Part shown: positions 42,407 to 52,715 of the stretch, piece by piece
How the letters are laid out: each line of letters opens with the position of its first letter
How positions within the stretch are numbered: the first letter of the stretch is position 1
Assembly: GCF_900445235.1 (NCBI RefSeq)
Contig: NZ_UFSM01000001.1
Coordinates: 3,301,501-3,365,500, forward strand
Length of the DNA: 64,000 nucleotides
Direction: 5' to 3'
DNA from: Aminobacter aminovorans
GTDB lineage: Bacteria; Pseudomonadota; Alphaproteobacteria; Rhizobiales; Rhizobiaceae
Translations under genes and position numbers: made by a program
Notes under the pieces: generated by a model
Told to the model about the DNA's origin: nothing
Seen by the model: only the letters and a program-made list of their open reading frames with translations
Databases searched by the model: none

Positions 42407-43255
42407 ATGAATGATACGAAAAAGCCCGGAACGCCCAAAGACAGCCACTACGCCAAGCTGCGTCGCACCTTCCGCGACCAGAAAAGCAGCGGGGCACCCG
42501 CCTTCAGGCCCAAGCGTCCGCTGCCTCCGGGCGACAACGCTCCTGAGGGCCTGGTGCGGCTTTATGGCCTGCACACGGTGCGCGCGGCACTCGACAATCC
42601 ACGCCGCAAGATCAGCCGCATGCTGGTGACGCGCAACGCAGCCGAGCGGCTGGAGATTGCCCACGTCAGTGCCCTGCCCTTCGCCACGGAACTGGTCGAG
42701 CCGAAGGACATCGACAAGATCACCGGCACCGACGCAGTCCACCAGGGCGTCCTGATCGAGGCCGAGCCGCTGAAGGCCAAGGCACTGTCGGCGCTTGGCG
42801 ATTCGCCGTTGATTATCGTGCTCGACCAGGTGACCGACCCGCACAATGTCGGAGCGATCATCCGCTCTGCCGTGGCTTTCGGCGCCGGCGCGCTGATCAC
42901 CACGCAGCGCCACAGTCCGCACGAAAGTGGTGTGCTGGCCAAATCGGCATCCGGTGCGCTCGAGCACATCGACATGATCGAGGTGCGCAATCTCGCCGAC
43001 GCGCTCGGCGTGCTGCACGAGGCCGGCTTCCAGACAATCGGGCTTGATTCGGAAGGCCCGGCGGAACTCGAAAACACGTTTGCCGGCGACAGGGTCGCTT
43101 TGGTGCTCGGCGCCGAGGGCAAGGGCCTGCGCCAGAAGACGCGCGAAACCGTGACGGCACTTGCCCGCCTCGACATGCCGGGTGTCATCCACTCGCTCAA
43201 CGTTTCGAACGCAGCGGCCGTGTCGCTTTATGCGGCAAGGAAGTTCCTACGCTGA
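42407..43255 (+). CDS. rlmB: 23S rRNA (guanosine-2'-O-)-methyltransferase, TrmH/SpoU family
   Basis: 282 residues. A substrate-binding N-terminal domain (LVRLYGLHTVRAALDNPRRK) precedes the SpoU knot domain with its three motifs: LDQVTDPHNVGAIIRSA, LVLGAEGKGL and IHSLNVSNAAAVSLY. RlmB methylates G2251 in the 23S P loop. A basic 40-residue leader (KKPGTPKDSHYAKLRRTFRD) is disordered-looking. It is divergent from tRNA-Tyr and monocistronic. A methylated-guanosine assignment other than G2251 cannot be excluded. Confidence 0.93.
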   Translation: MNDTKKPGTPKDSHYAKLRRTFRDQKSSGAPAFRPKRPLPPGDNAPEGLVRLYGLHTVRAALDNPRRKISRMLVTRNAAERLEIAHVSALPFATELVEPKDIDKITGTDAVHQGVLIEAEPLKAKALSALGDSPLIIVLDQVTDPHNVGAIIRSAVAFGAGALITTQRHSPHESGVLAKSASGALEHIDMIEVRNLADALGVLHEAGFQTIGLDSEGPAELENTFAGDRVALVLGAEGKGLRQKTRETVTALARLDMPGVIHSLNVSNAAAVSLYAARKFLR

Positions 43256-43261
43256 CAATGT

Positions 43262-44070
43262 TTGGGTGACCGTAACGGCCTTCAATTGCAGCTGCTGCGA
43301 TTTGCGGTCCGCCCCTTGACCTTCCCACCTGACGGAAGCCGTAATTTCCATGGCGCAACGGAGTTTCGCCATGGCCTGCCGCACCCAGATTTTCGCCTTC
43401 TGTCAGCCTTTCTCGCGCTGGGCACCGCCCTGCCCGCAGTAGCGCAAGGTGTAAGCGTCACTGATCTGGCCGGCAAGACGCATATCCATGGCCTCGCCTT
43501 CGACCGCGCCGATGGGTCAAGCGCGCTGATTGCCACCCATCACGGCCCGATGAAGGCGGCGCCTGATGGCTCGGTGACGCCGACCTCGGAGAGCCAGGAC
43601 GATTTCATGTGCTTCACGCCGCACCCGACCGACGCCAAGATCCTGTTCGCCAGCGGCCATCCAAAGGATCTCGGCTTCATCAAGTCGGACGATTCGGGAA
43701 TGATCGATCTGGCGGTCTCGCCCGCCCCCCCCCTATGATCTGCGCGGCGACCGAAGACGGGTTGATGGTGAGCCGCGATGGCGCCGGGAGCTGGCAACAG
43801 CCCCTCCTGGCCGGCCAGCCGGTCACGACAATGGAATTGGCCTCCGATAGCACGATCTACGCATTTGTACCGGAGCGTGGACTGTTGCGCCCCACCGAGG
43901 CGACGCCGGACTTCAATGCAGTGGGCGAAGGTCCTGACGCTGCCGGCTACGTCCTTCACCTGGCATTGGACGCGCAGGCGCCCAACCGGATGGTCGCTGC
44001 CACCGGCACCAGCGCCATCGTCGTTTCAAGCGACGCCGGCGCGACATGGTGGGTTCTCGGAAGCAGGTGA
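43262..44070 (+). pseudogene. Decayed secreted beta-propeller (BNR / F510_1955-type glycosyl hydrolase-like) gene
   Basis: Two frames together encode one broken protein. Frame A has a signal-like segment (FRLLSAFLALGTALPAVAQG) and the family start THIHGLAFDRADGSSALIAT, and stops at 43738. Frame B continues from about 43735 with AATEDGLMVSRDGAGSWQQP, and ends at 44070. The shift falls in a run of nine C (43725-43733). In addition, KSDDSGMIDLAVS joins two family segments usually some 50-60 residues apart, which suggests an internal deletion. No convincing start codon with a ribosome site precedes frame A. Confidence 0.7.
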
Positions 44071-44175
44071 AGCCTTCGGAAACGCGGAACGGGCACCAGC
44101 GTCACCGCTGGAGCCCGGTCCTCGACAGTGCTGGGACGATCACGGCGAGGGAACGTTGCGCCGTGGCTTCCCCAC

Positions 44176-45093
44176 CTATGCCGCCTTGCCTTTGGTGTCG
44201 GCTGCTTCCGAGCCGACTTCGAAATTGGCCATGCGCTCGAGCGCCCGCACCAGCGCCGAATGGTCTTCCTTGGCCCCTCCATTGGCCGCACAGGAGTTGA
44301 ACAGCTCCTGTGTCATCGAGGTGTTGGGCAAAGACACGCCGAGCGCCTTGGCGCCCTGAAGCGCCAGGTTGAGATCCTTCTGGTGGAGCTCGATGCGGAA
44401 ACCCGGCGCAAAGGTACGCTTGACCATTCGATCGCCGTGAACCTCAAGAATGCGCGAGGCGGCCAGGCCGCCCATCAGCGCCTGACGAACCTTGGCCGGA
44501 TCAGCACCCGCCTTGGAGGCGAACACCAGCGCTTCGGCCACCGCCTCGATCGTAAGGGCGACGACGATCTGGTTGGCGACCTTGGTGGTCTGGCCGACGC
44601 CGTTGGGGCCGACAAGCGTGATATTCTTGCCCATCTTCTCGAACACCGGACGGGCACGGTCGAACGGCTTGTCCTCGCCGCCGACCATGATCGTCAGCGA
44701 CGCAGCCTTGGCGCCGACCTCGCCGCCCGAGACCGGTGCGTCGAGATAGTCGCAACCTTGCGCATTGATCTTCTTGGCGAATTCCTTGGTCTCGATCGGC
44801 GAGATCGAGCTCATGTCGATCACGAGCTTGCCCTTGGAAAGGCCTGAAGATACACCATTTTCACCAAACAGAACGTCGGCAACCTGCGGCGTATCAGGCA
44901 CCATCAGGATAATGATGTCACAAGCCCTGGCCAAGGCCTGGTGCCCGGTGACCGACTTCAGCCCCTTGCCAACCAGGTCAGCCGGCAGCGCGCCGCGATG
45001 ATCGCTGGCGGTGACCTCATAGCCGGCATCGAGCAGATGGCCCGCCATTGGCGCGCCCATGATGCCCAGGCCGACAAATCCAATCTTTTCCAT
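44176..45093 (-). CDS. glxR: 2-hydroxy-3-oxopropionate (tartronate semialdehyde) reductase
   Basis: 305 residues of the beta-hydroxyacid dehydrogenase family: Rossmann motif GLGIMGAPMA at the N-terminus, DAPVSGGEVGA substrate motif, catalytic Lys in GQTTKVANQ. It reduces tartronate semialdehyde to D-glycerate with NAD(P)H. Operon gcl-hyi-glxR (34 bases after hyi) fixes the assignment against other family members. Confidence 0.93.
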   Translation of the reverse strand: MEKIGFVGLGIMGAPMAGHLLDAGYEVTASDHRGALPADLVGKGLKSVTGHQALARACDIIILMVPDTPQVADVLFGENGVSSGLSKGKLVIDMSSISPIETKEFAKKINAQGCDYLDAPVSGGEVGAKAASLTIMVGGEDKPFDRARPVFEKMGKNITLVGPNGVGQTTKVANQIVVALTIEAVAEALVFASKAGADPAKVRQALMGGLAASRILEVHGDRMVKRTFAPGFRIELHQKDLNLALQGAKALGVSLPNTSMTQELFNSCAANGGAKEDHSALVRALERMANFEVGSEAADTKGKAA

Positions 45094-45126
45094 GTTCGTA
45101 TTCCTTTAATTCCAGTGGCCGCGTGC

Positions 45127-45924
45127 TCAGGCAGCGGCGCTGCCCTTGTCGGCAAATCCAGCGAACCAGCCCAAGCCTTCGACCGTTCCGGCCTTGGGCT
45201 TATATTCGGCACCGACCCAACCGTCGTAGCCAATGCGGTCGAGGTGTTCGTAGAGGAACGGGTAGTTGATCTCGCCCGTGCCCGGCTCGTGACGGCCGGG
45301 GTTATCAGCCAGTTGCACATGCGCGATACGGGCAAGATTGGCCTCGATGGTGCGGGCGAGATCGCCCTCCATGATCTGCATGTGATAGATGTCGTATTGC
45401 AGGAAGAGATTGTCCGACCCGACCCTGTGGATGATGGCGAGCGCCTGCTTGGTGTTGTTGAGGAAGAAACCGGGAATGTCCCTGGTGTTGATCGGCTCGA
45501 TCAGCAGGCGAATGCCGGCCGTCTTCAACTTCTCGGCCGCGAAGGCGAGGTTTTCGACGAACACGTTTTCCAGCACGTCGCGGGCGTTGCCGGCGGGTGC
45601 TATGCCGGCCAGGCAGTTCACCTGTTCGCAGCCGACCGCATGCGCATAGGTGATTGCCTTGGCAACGCCTTGGCGGAACTCGTGGATACGGTCCGGCAGC
45701 ACGGCGATGCCGCGCTCGCCTGCCGCCCAGTCGCCGGGCGGCAGGTTGAACAGCGCCTGGGTCAGGCCGTTCTTCTTGAGGCGCGCCGCAACAACGTCAG
45801 GCGCGTGATCGTAGGGCGCGATGTACTCGACACCCTTGAAGCCGGCACGTGCTGCGGCATCGAAGCGGTCGAGAAAGTCATGCTCGCCAAAGAGCATCGA
45901 CAGGTTGGCTGAAAACTTGGGCAT
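45127..45924 (-). CDS. hyi: Hydroxypyruvate isomerase
   Basis: 265 residues, a TIM-barrel of the xylose-isomerase-like family. MPKFSANLSMLFGEHDFLDR at the start, LLIEPINTRDIPGFFLNN with the metal-binding Glu, and QYDIYHMQIMEGDL. It interconverts hydroxypyruvate and tartronate semialdehyde. It lies 18 bases after gcl. Confidence 0.94.
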   Translation of the reverse strand: MPKFSANLSMLFGEHDFLDRFDAAARAGFKGVEYIAPYDHAPDVVAARLKKNGLTQALFNLPPGDWAAGERGIAVLPDRIHEFRQGVAKAITYAHAVGCEQVNCLAGIAPAGNARDVLENVFVENLAFAAEKLKTAGIRLLIEPINTRDIPGFFLNNTKQALAIIHRVGSDNLFLQYDIYHMQIMEGDLARTIEANLARIAHVQLADNPGRHEPGTGEINYPFLYEHLDRIGYDGWVGAEYKPKAGTVEGLGWFAGFADKGSAAA

Positions 45925-45942
45925 TGTTGTTTCCTCGAAATA

Positions 45943-47724
<1,782 letters not shown>

Positions 47725-47786
47725 GGTCTTACCTCCAACTGGAAACTGATGTTGGCTGATGGTGTCATCGGAGGGCGCATTTTGCA

Positions 47787-47820
47787 ATTTTTTCAAAATA
47801 TTTTTTCATTCACATGAATG
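47787..47820. promoter_or_regulatory. Candidate operators between gcl and its IclR regulator
   Basis: An AT-rich 193-base divergent gap. It holds two direct copies of ATTTTTTCA at 47787-47795 and 47800-47808 (13 apart), and a perfect palindrome CATTCA-CA-TGAATG at 47807-47820 overlapping the second copy. The site lies 63 to 96 bases from the gcl start. Binding by the IclR protein is inferred from position. Confidence 0.5.
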
Positions 47821-47917
47821 CACGCTTATCATCTGATTTTATGTCGCTTTTCATTTTTCGTTGCATCGCTTTTGATTTTGGATGAAAAAGTTTTTTAAAG
47901 GTAATGGGAGCGACGAC

Positions 47918-48754
47918 ATGGCAGCGATGGAAAAACGACAGCGTGGACGGCCCCGTGCATTCCAGCCGGCACCGGATGCCGGATCGGTGCAGTCACTCGA
48001 CCGGGCACTGCGCATCCTTGCCATCGTCGCGCACGGTGACGGGTTGTCGCTGAGCGAAATTTCCGCGGCCTCCGATCTGGCGGCGGCGACTGCCTATCGC
48101 ATGCTGACCACCTTGCAGAACCACGGCATGGTCGAGTTCGAAAGCGACGGCCAGCTCTGGTCTATCGGGGTCGAGACCTATCGCATGGGGGCAGCATTCC
48201 TGCGCCGACGCAAGCTCGTCGACCGCGCACGGACTGTTATGCAGGAACTGATGGAAAAGACCGGCGAGACCGCCAATCTCGGCGTCGCCGAAGACGATTG
48301 CGTGGTCTTCGTCAGCCAGGTCGAGACACATCAGGCAATCCGCGCCTTCTTCCGGCCGGGCACGCGCAGCCCGTTCCATGCATCCGGCATCGGCAAGGCA
48401 GTGCTTGCCCATCTCGACCGCGAGCGGGTCAACGCCATCGTCCGCAAGGCCGGGCTCGACGCCTATACGGAAAGGACGCTGTCGGAACCGGCGTTGCTTG
48501 CCCGCGATCTCGAGCAGATCCGCATCCGCGGCTGGTCGGTCGACGACGAAGAGCGTTACCCCGGCATGCGCTGCATCGCCGCCGCCGTATTCAACGAGTT
48601 CGGCGAACCCATTGGCGGCGTTTCGGTTTCCGGACCGACAGTGCGCGTGACATCGGAACGTCTCGGCGAAATCGGCCCGATCGTCCGCGACGCCGCAGCA
48701 GAACTGACAAGGATGATCGGGGGCTCCCCCGAAGGCACGGTGCCGGACCTCTGA
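47918..48754 (+). CDS. IclR-family transcriptional regulator of glyoxylate genes
   Basis: 278 residues from MAAMEKRQRGRPRAFQPAPD, with GGGAG nine bases upstream; an earlier in-frame ATG at 47882 has no ribosome site. N-terminal winged helix-turn-helix (LSEISAASDLAAATAYRMLT) and C-terminal effector domain ending with VFNEFGEPIGGVSVSGP. Its divergence from gcl suggests it controls gcl-hyi-glxR in response to glyoxylate or a related acid, as AllR does in E. coli. Confidence 0.9.
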   Translation: MAAMEKRQRGRPRAFQPAPDAGSVQSLDRALRILAIVAHGDGLSLSEISAASDLAAATAYRMLTTLQNHGMVEFESDGQLWSIGVETYRMGAAFLRRRKLVDRARTVMQELMEKTGETANLGVAEDDCVVFVSQVETHQAIRAFFRPGTRSPFHASGIGKAVLAHLDRERVNAIVRKAGLDAYTERTLSEPALLARDLEQIRIRGWSVDDEERYPGMRCIAAAVFNEFGEPIGGVSVSGPTVRVTSERLGEIGPIVRDAAAELTRMIGGSPEGTVPDL

Positions 48755-48809
48755 AACGGCATATGGGAGAAGAGTTGCCCCCTCTCCCACATTGTCGCTC
48801 GGGTCTCGA

Positions 48810-49133
48810 CTACAGGCGGCAGTAACGCAGGCGACCGTCATAACCGACATATGTGTCGGTGCGTGGATCATAGCTGCGGTAGCGTGCGAAGCAGCGCTGG
48901 ACGTGGCTGTCATAGGGGTCGACCGGATAGTAGGCGTCATAATATGGCGCAGGCGCCGGGCGATGGCCGCCGGCGATGATCGCACCGGCGATGAAGCCGC
49001 CGGCACCGGCAAGCGCTGCCGCTTCAGCTCTTGTCAGGCCGCCGGCGGACGACTGCTGAACGGTCCCCATGAGGCCGGTCGCGACGACGGTGGCAGCGAT
49101 AAGTCCCGAAATCATCTTGCTCTTGAAAGACAT
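48810..49133 (-). CDS. BA14K-family exported protein
   Basis: 107 residues with a signal peptide (MISGLIAATVVATGLMGTVQ, cleaved near QSSA), then a glycine-rich hydrophobic segment (AALAGAGGFIAGAIIAGG) and the BA14K signature CFARYRSYDPRTDTYVGYDG ending RYCRL. The family is found in Rhizobiales (first described as a Brucella immunoreactive protein); function unclear. Convergent with the iclR gene. Confidence 0.88.
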   Translation of the reverse strand: MSFKSKMISGLIAATVVATGLMGTVQQSSAGGLTRAEAAALAGAGGFIAGAIIAGGHRPAPAPYYDAYYPVDPYDSHVQRCFARYRSYDPRTDTYVGYDGRLRYCRL

Positions 49134-49341
49134 GGTGCTCTCCTTCGGTTGATCTGGGAGGCGTTCATCCGCCTCATGCCAGTCAGTCGCGGCCAGCATC
49201 CAAAAGGTTCATGTGCTCTGACGTCTTTTTTCGTTGTTGGTCGAGACAACAATCCACATGCGCCATCGCCCTTGCTTGACAGCGGCGCGACAACGGCTGA
49301 AGTCACGAGCCTCATCCGCAATGACCATCGCTGGAACGATC

Positions 49342-49836
49342 ATGAGCCTGCAGTCAGTCAAAGCCTTCTTCGCCGAACACGCCCCCGACATCGAGGTCAT
49401 CGAGACACAGACAAGCTCGGCGACGGTGGCACTTGCTGCCGAGGCGCATGGCGTCGAGCCAGCGCAGATCGCCAAGACCATCTGTATGCGTGTCGGCGAG
49501 CGGGTGATCCTGGTTGTCGCGCGTGGCGATGCCCGCATCGACAATCGCAAATGCCGCGATGCCTTCGGCGCCAAGCCACGCATGCTCGACGTCGAGCAGG
49601 TAGCGGAACTCACTGGCCATCCGGTCGGCGGCGTCTGCCCCTTCGGCCTGGCAACACCTCTCATGGTCTATTGCGACGTCTCGCTGCGCGCCTATGACGA
49701 AGTCGTGCCAGCGGCAGGCGCCACAAACGCCGCAGTGCGAATCGGGGTTGAACGGATGGCGGCTATCGTCGGCGCGGAATGGTGCGACATATGCCAGGAC
49801 GCCGTTGGCAAGACCGATGCGGAAGCGGCTGAATAG
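49342..49836 (+). CDS. YbaK/EbsC-family (ProX-like) aminoacyl-tRNA deacylase
   Basis: 164 residues from MSLQSVKAFFAEHAPDIEVI. The family motif AKTICMRVGERVILVVARGD contains the conserved Lys, and GHPVGGVCPFGL the GG-x-x-P loop. These proteins hydrolyse mischarged tRNA (for example Cys- or Ala-tRNA-Pro). I select the second of two in-frame ATGs because it fits family length. It is convergent with tRNA-Thr. Confidence 0.85.
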   Translation: MSLQSVKAFFAEHAPDIEVIETQTSSATVALAAEAHGVEPAQIAKTICMRVGERVILVVARGDARIDNRKCRDAFGAKPRMLDVEQVAELTGHPVGGVCPFGLATPLMVYCDVSLRAYDEVVPAAGATNAAVRIGVERMAAIVGAEWCDICQDAVGKTDAEAAE

Positions 49837-49843
49837 GAAGGGC

Positions 49844-49919
49844 TGGTGCCCCCGGCAGGAATCGAACCCGCGACCTTCGGTTTACAAAACCGCTGCTCTA
49901 CCAGCTGAGCTACAAGGGC
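49844..49919 (-). tRNA. tRNA-Thr (TGT anticodon)
   Basis: 76 bases with encoded CCA. Acceptor GCCCTTG / CGGGGGC (with G-T pairs), D-arm AGCTCAGCTGGTAGAGC, anticodon loop TTTGTAA, T-arm GGGTTCGATTCCT. Its 3' end lies only seven bases from the end of the YbaK-type gene on the other strand. Confidence 0.96.
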
Positions 49920-50081
49920 AATTTGCTCCGGTTAGCATATTTTGCGGCGCAGTAAAGACAATTTCGGGCGAGCTTCACGGCATCCCCAGATGCGCATAGC
50001 CCCAGTGCCCTAAAACTCAAGCCATCTGCCCACTATATCCAGATCGCAGGCTAGCTTGAACGCCCGCGCTGGAGGTGATGG

Positions 50082-50249
50082 ATGATCAGGTTCGTGATTA
50101 TTGCCGTGGTGGTGATCGTCGCGTGGCTGTTGTTGCTCAAGCTTTTCCGGCAGATGAAAGAGGCGCGGGTCGACTGGACCGGCATCGCCACGATCATCGG
50201 CTTCATCGTTCTCGCCATCTACCTGCACTACGTCACCGGTATCGGCTGA
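50082..50249 (+). CDS. Small two-helix membrane protein
   Basis: 55 residues. GGAGG lies six bases before the ATG. Two hydrophobic helices (VIIAVVVIVAWLLLL and IATIIGFIVLAIYL) flank a short charged loop (KLFRQMKEARVDW). No family is recognised. The strong ribosome site and clean helix-loop-helix pattern support it as a real gene. Convergent with the diguanylate cyclase. Confidence 0.6.
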   Translation: MIRFVIIAVVVIVAWLLLLKLFRQMKEARVDWTGIATIIGFIVLAIYLHYVTGIG

Positions 50250-50272
50250 CGGCTGGCAGCCGCAAGACGGCG

Positions 50273-51010
50273 TCAGACGGCCGGTATCGCGGACCTTGCA
50301 AACACCACGCGATTGCGCCCCTGCTCCTTGGCTTCATAGAGGCAGCGGTCGGCAAGGCGCATGAGTTGCGATGTCGGCTGTCCGGCTGACGCCACCGCAC
50401 CGATGCTGACCGTGAGGCGATGCGGACGGCCTTCCACCGGATAGAATGCAAGCCGTTCGACCTCGACGCGGATGCGCTCGGCGATAGCAGCCGCCTCATC
50501 CTGATTTGTGGTTGGCAGGAAGACGCAAAACTCCTCGCCGCCGACACGCCCGACCAGATCGTTTTCGCGGATCGCCGCACGCAAGGCCTTAGAGATCAGC
50601 TTGAGCGCCTCGTCGCCGACAAGGTGGCCAAAGGTGTCATTGATGCTCTTGAAGTTGTCGGCGTCGATCACAAGCAGGGCGCCGGAATCGCATTTTCGCC
50701 TGGCTTGCTTCGATTTCTCGAAAAATGCCTCGCGGTTCAGCAGCCCGGTCATGTGGTCGTGAGTCGCTCTTGCCTTCAGCTTGATGTGGGCTTCCGACAG
50801 CTCGGCAAGCGCACGGCTGAGTTTTTCGTTCTGCCAGAAGATCAGGAAGGCCGCAGGAAACGCAGTCATTACCGGCAGGATGGAGTTCATCGCGAAGACG
50901 AATGCCGTGAAAGACTGGCCGGCCGAATGACGGATCGAAAACGAAACGACCTGGGTCACGAGGATAATGGCGATGGTGACCAGGCTTGCCTTGAACGCGA
51001 TCTTCCACAC
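50273..51010 (-). CDS. Membrane-bound diguanylate cyclase (GGDEF)
   Basis: 245 residues: two membrane helices (about 7-25, 38-58), a short coiled-coil linker (60-82), then a GGDEF domain. The active site is GGEEF (157-161), a permitted variant. The inhibitory site RxxD (Arg148-Asp151, REND) lies five residues upstream, so product inhibition is likely. It should make cyclic di-GMP at the inner membrane. No sensory domain beyond the helices is seen. Confidence 0.93.
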   Translation of the reverse strand: MWKIAFKASLVTIAIILVTQVVSFSIRHSAGQSFTAFVFAMNSILPVMTAFPAAFLIFWQNEKLSRALAELSEAHIKLKARATHDHMTGLLNREAFFEKSKQARRKCDSGALLVIDADNFKSINDTFGHLVGDEALKLISKALRAAIRENDLVGRVGGEEFCVFLPTTNQDEAAAIAERIRVEVERLAFYPVEGRPHRLTVSIGAVASAGQPTSQLMRLADRCLYEAKEQGRNRVVFARSAIPAV

Positions 51011-51241
51011 AGCGACGCCCCTTGCTCATTCCGATCCGGCTCTTGCAAAGGATGCATAGTGTTTGAAGCTTAATGTTTCCGAACTGAGTTGTCATGCCGT
51101 CGTCACACGCGATTGCAAGCATTCTCTAATGTAATACAGCCTAATCACCGGCTATCACCCATCGAGCCGCCTACTTGACCTCAGCAACCCCGACATCCGA
51201 TTATGTGCCCGAACAGAAAACACGCTGCCCTGGAGTAGCAA

Positions 51242-51658
51242 ATGCTAAAACACACCTTGCTGGCGTCCATCTTCACCCTGACAGGCATTTCGCTCGCCGA
51301 GGCGCAGACCTGCGAGAAAAACTTCAAGGTCAGCGGCATTCCGCTGGTCACGGCGGTATCTTACAAGAGCTCGCAGTCGTTTCCCAAGGTCAAGCAGGCA
51401 GAGGCGCTGAAGCGCTTGGCGCAGGCCGTCGCCGCCGAAGGCTTTTCCGGCATCACCGTCGACAAGAACCTCGGTGCCATCGACGCCCACCAGGAAACAT
51501 CCGGCAGCGGGCGGCCGCAAACACTGCGGGTTGTTGCCCGAAGCCAGGGTGGCGGCACGCTGGTCAATGCCGTGTTCAACATCCAGCCAGGGCAAGTGAC
51601 GACCAACGAGGTCGTGCGAAGCGGCATATGCACGATCATTCGCGCAGCTGCTGGCTGA
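51242..51658 (+). CDS. Exported protein of unknown function
   Basis: 138 residues with a signal peptide ([21 protein letters not shown]) and a mature domain of about 117 residues. Two cysteines, near each end (QTCEKNF and SGICTII), could form a disulfide. No family recognised. It precedes nadK on the same strand by 117 bases. Confidence 0.75.
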   Translation: MLKHTLLASIFTLTGISLAEAQTCEKNFKVSGIPLVTAVSYKSSQSFPKVKQAEALKRLAQAVAAEGFSGITVDKNLGAIDAHQETSGSGRPQTLRVVARSQGGGTLVNAVFNIQPGQVTTNEVVRSGICTIIRAAAG

Positions 51659-51774
51659 GGCAGCCTGTCCGGGCAACGCGTGCTGGCCATGCCGCTCCCT
51701 TTGCTTCAGCAAAACCTCATGCTACCCCGTTGCCGGCGGCCGGCACTGGCGTTTGGACCGCCGGCAGGGAGCAC

Positions 51775-52548
51775 ATGGACGCCAAGACGCTGACATTTTC
51801 GTTCGCATCCTCCGGAACAGTGGAGGCGGATGCCGCGGCCAAGCGGCTTTCCCAGCGCTATGGCCAGATGCCGTACGAGCAGGCCGACATCGTCGTGGCG
51901 CTCGGCGGCGACGGTTTTCTTCTGCAGACGCTTCGTGAGACGATGAGCACCGGCAAGCGCGTCTACGGCATGAACCGCGGCACGGTCGGATTCCTGATGA
52001 ACGAATACCGAGAAGGCGCCCTGCCCGAGCGCCTCGCCGCTGCGGTTGCCGAAACCATCCGGCCGCTTGAAATGGTGACCATTGACGACACAGGCACGCC
52101 AAGGGAGGCGCTGGCGATCAACGAGGTATCGCTGCTGCGCCAATCCTACCAAGCGGCTCGCCTGCGCATTTCGGTCGACGGCAAGGTCAGGCTCGACGAA
52201 TTGATATGCGACGGTGTCATGGTTGCGACTCCGGCCGGATCGACAGCCTACAATCTGTCGGCTCACGGCCCGATCCTGCCGCTCGACGCGCCATTGCTGG
52301 CCTTGACCCCGGTCAGCCCGTTCAGGCCGCGGCGCTGGCGCGGCGCGTTGCTGCCCAAGACGGCTGTGGTCCGATTCGACATATTGGAAGAGCAGAAGCG
52401 GCCAGTGAACGCAGTTGCCGACCATACCGAGGTCAAGTCGGTGGTGTCAGTCGAGGTCCGGGAATCCGCAACGCACACCGCAACCCTGCTGTTCGACCCC
52501 GGCCATTCCTGGAGCGAACGCATCCTGGCCGAGCAATTTAAATACTGA
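51775..52548 (+). CDS. nadK: NAD kinase
   Basis: 257 residues from [20 protein letters not shown], with AGGGAG five bases upstream. The GGDG motif ([13 protein letters not shown]) binds ATP phosphates; [14 protein letters not shown] and the NE-type [10 protein letters not shown] motif, plus [19 protein letters not shown], are typical. It phosphorylates NAD to NADP in the cytoplasm. A longer in-frame reading from 51175 overlaps the upstream gene and is rejected. Confidence 0.95.
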   Translation: MDAKTLTFSFASSGTVEADAAAKRLSQRYGQMPYEQADIVVALGGDGFLLQTLRETMSTGKRVYGMNRGTVGFLMNEYREGALPERLAAAVAETIRPLEMVTIDDTGTPREALAINEVSLLRQSYQAARLRISVDGKVRLDELICDGVMVATPAGSTAYNLSAHGPILPLDAPLLALTPVSPFRPRRWRGALLPKTAVVRFDILEEQKRPVNAVADHTEVKSVVSVEVRESATHTATLLFDPGHSWSERILAEQFKY

Positions 52549-52606
52549 CCATTAGGCCACAGCTGGAAGTAATCAGCTGCAATCGCCGCGTATGTGCCAG
52601 TTTGAG

Positions 52607-52635
52607 TTGACAAATCGCGCACTTACGCCTATCGC
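52607..52635 (+). promoter_or_regulatory. Promoter of the DEAD-box helicase gene
   Basis: TTGACA and TATCGC with exactly 17 bases between. It implies a leader of about 50 to 75 bases depending on the start used. Confidence 0.65.
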
Positions 52636-52715
52636 GTTGCGGCATATTGCAGGCGGTTTGCGCCTGTCGTGGCCAGTGTGCCGCGCCCTTGAACGAGCAA
52701 AGACAGCCAACAAAC

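Noticed and set aside
47882..47917. Twelve-codon N-terminal extension of the IclR regulator
   Set aside because: The upstream ATG has no Shine-Dalgarno, and its codons (KKFFKGNGSDD) lie in the AT-rich control region.
49844..49919. tRNA-Thr as an integration site
   Set aside because: No integrase and no duplicated tRNA 3' end seen nearby.
50010..50228. Minus-strand 72-residue frame
   Set aside because: Exact complement of the small two-helix membrane gene, which has the ribosome site; composition is non-protein-like.
51175..51774. 200-codon extension of nadK
   Set aside because: It overlaps the exported-protein gene in another frame, and nadK has its own strong ribosome site at 51775.
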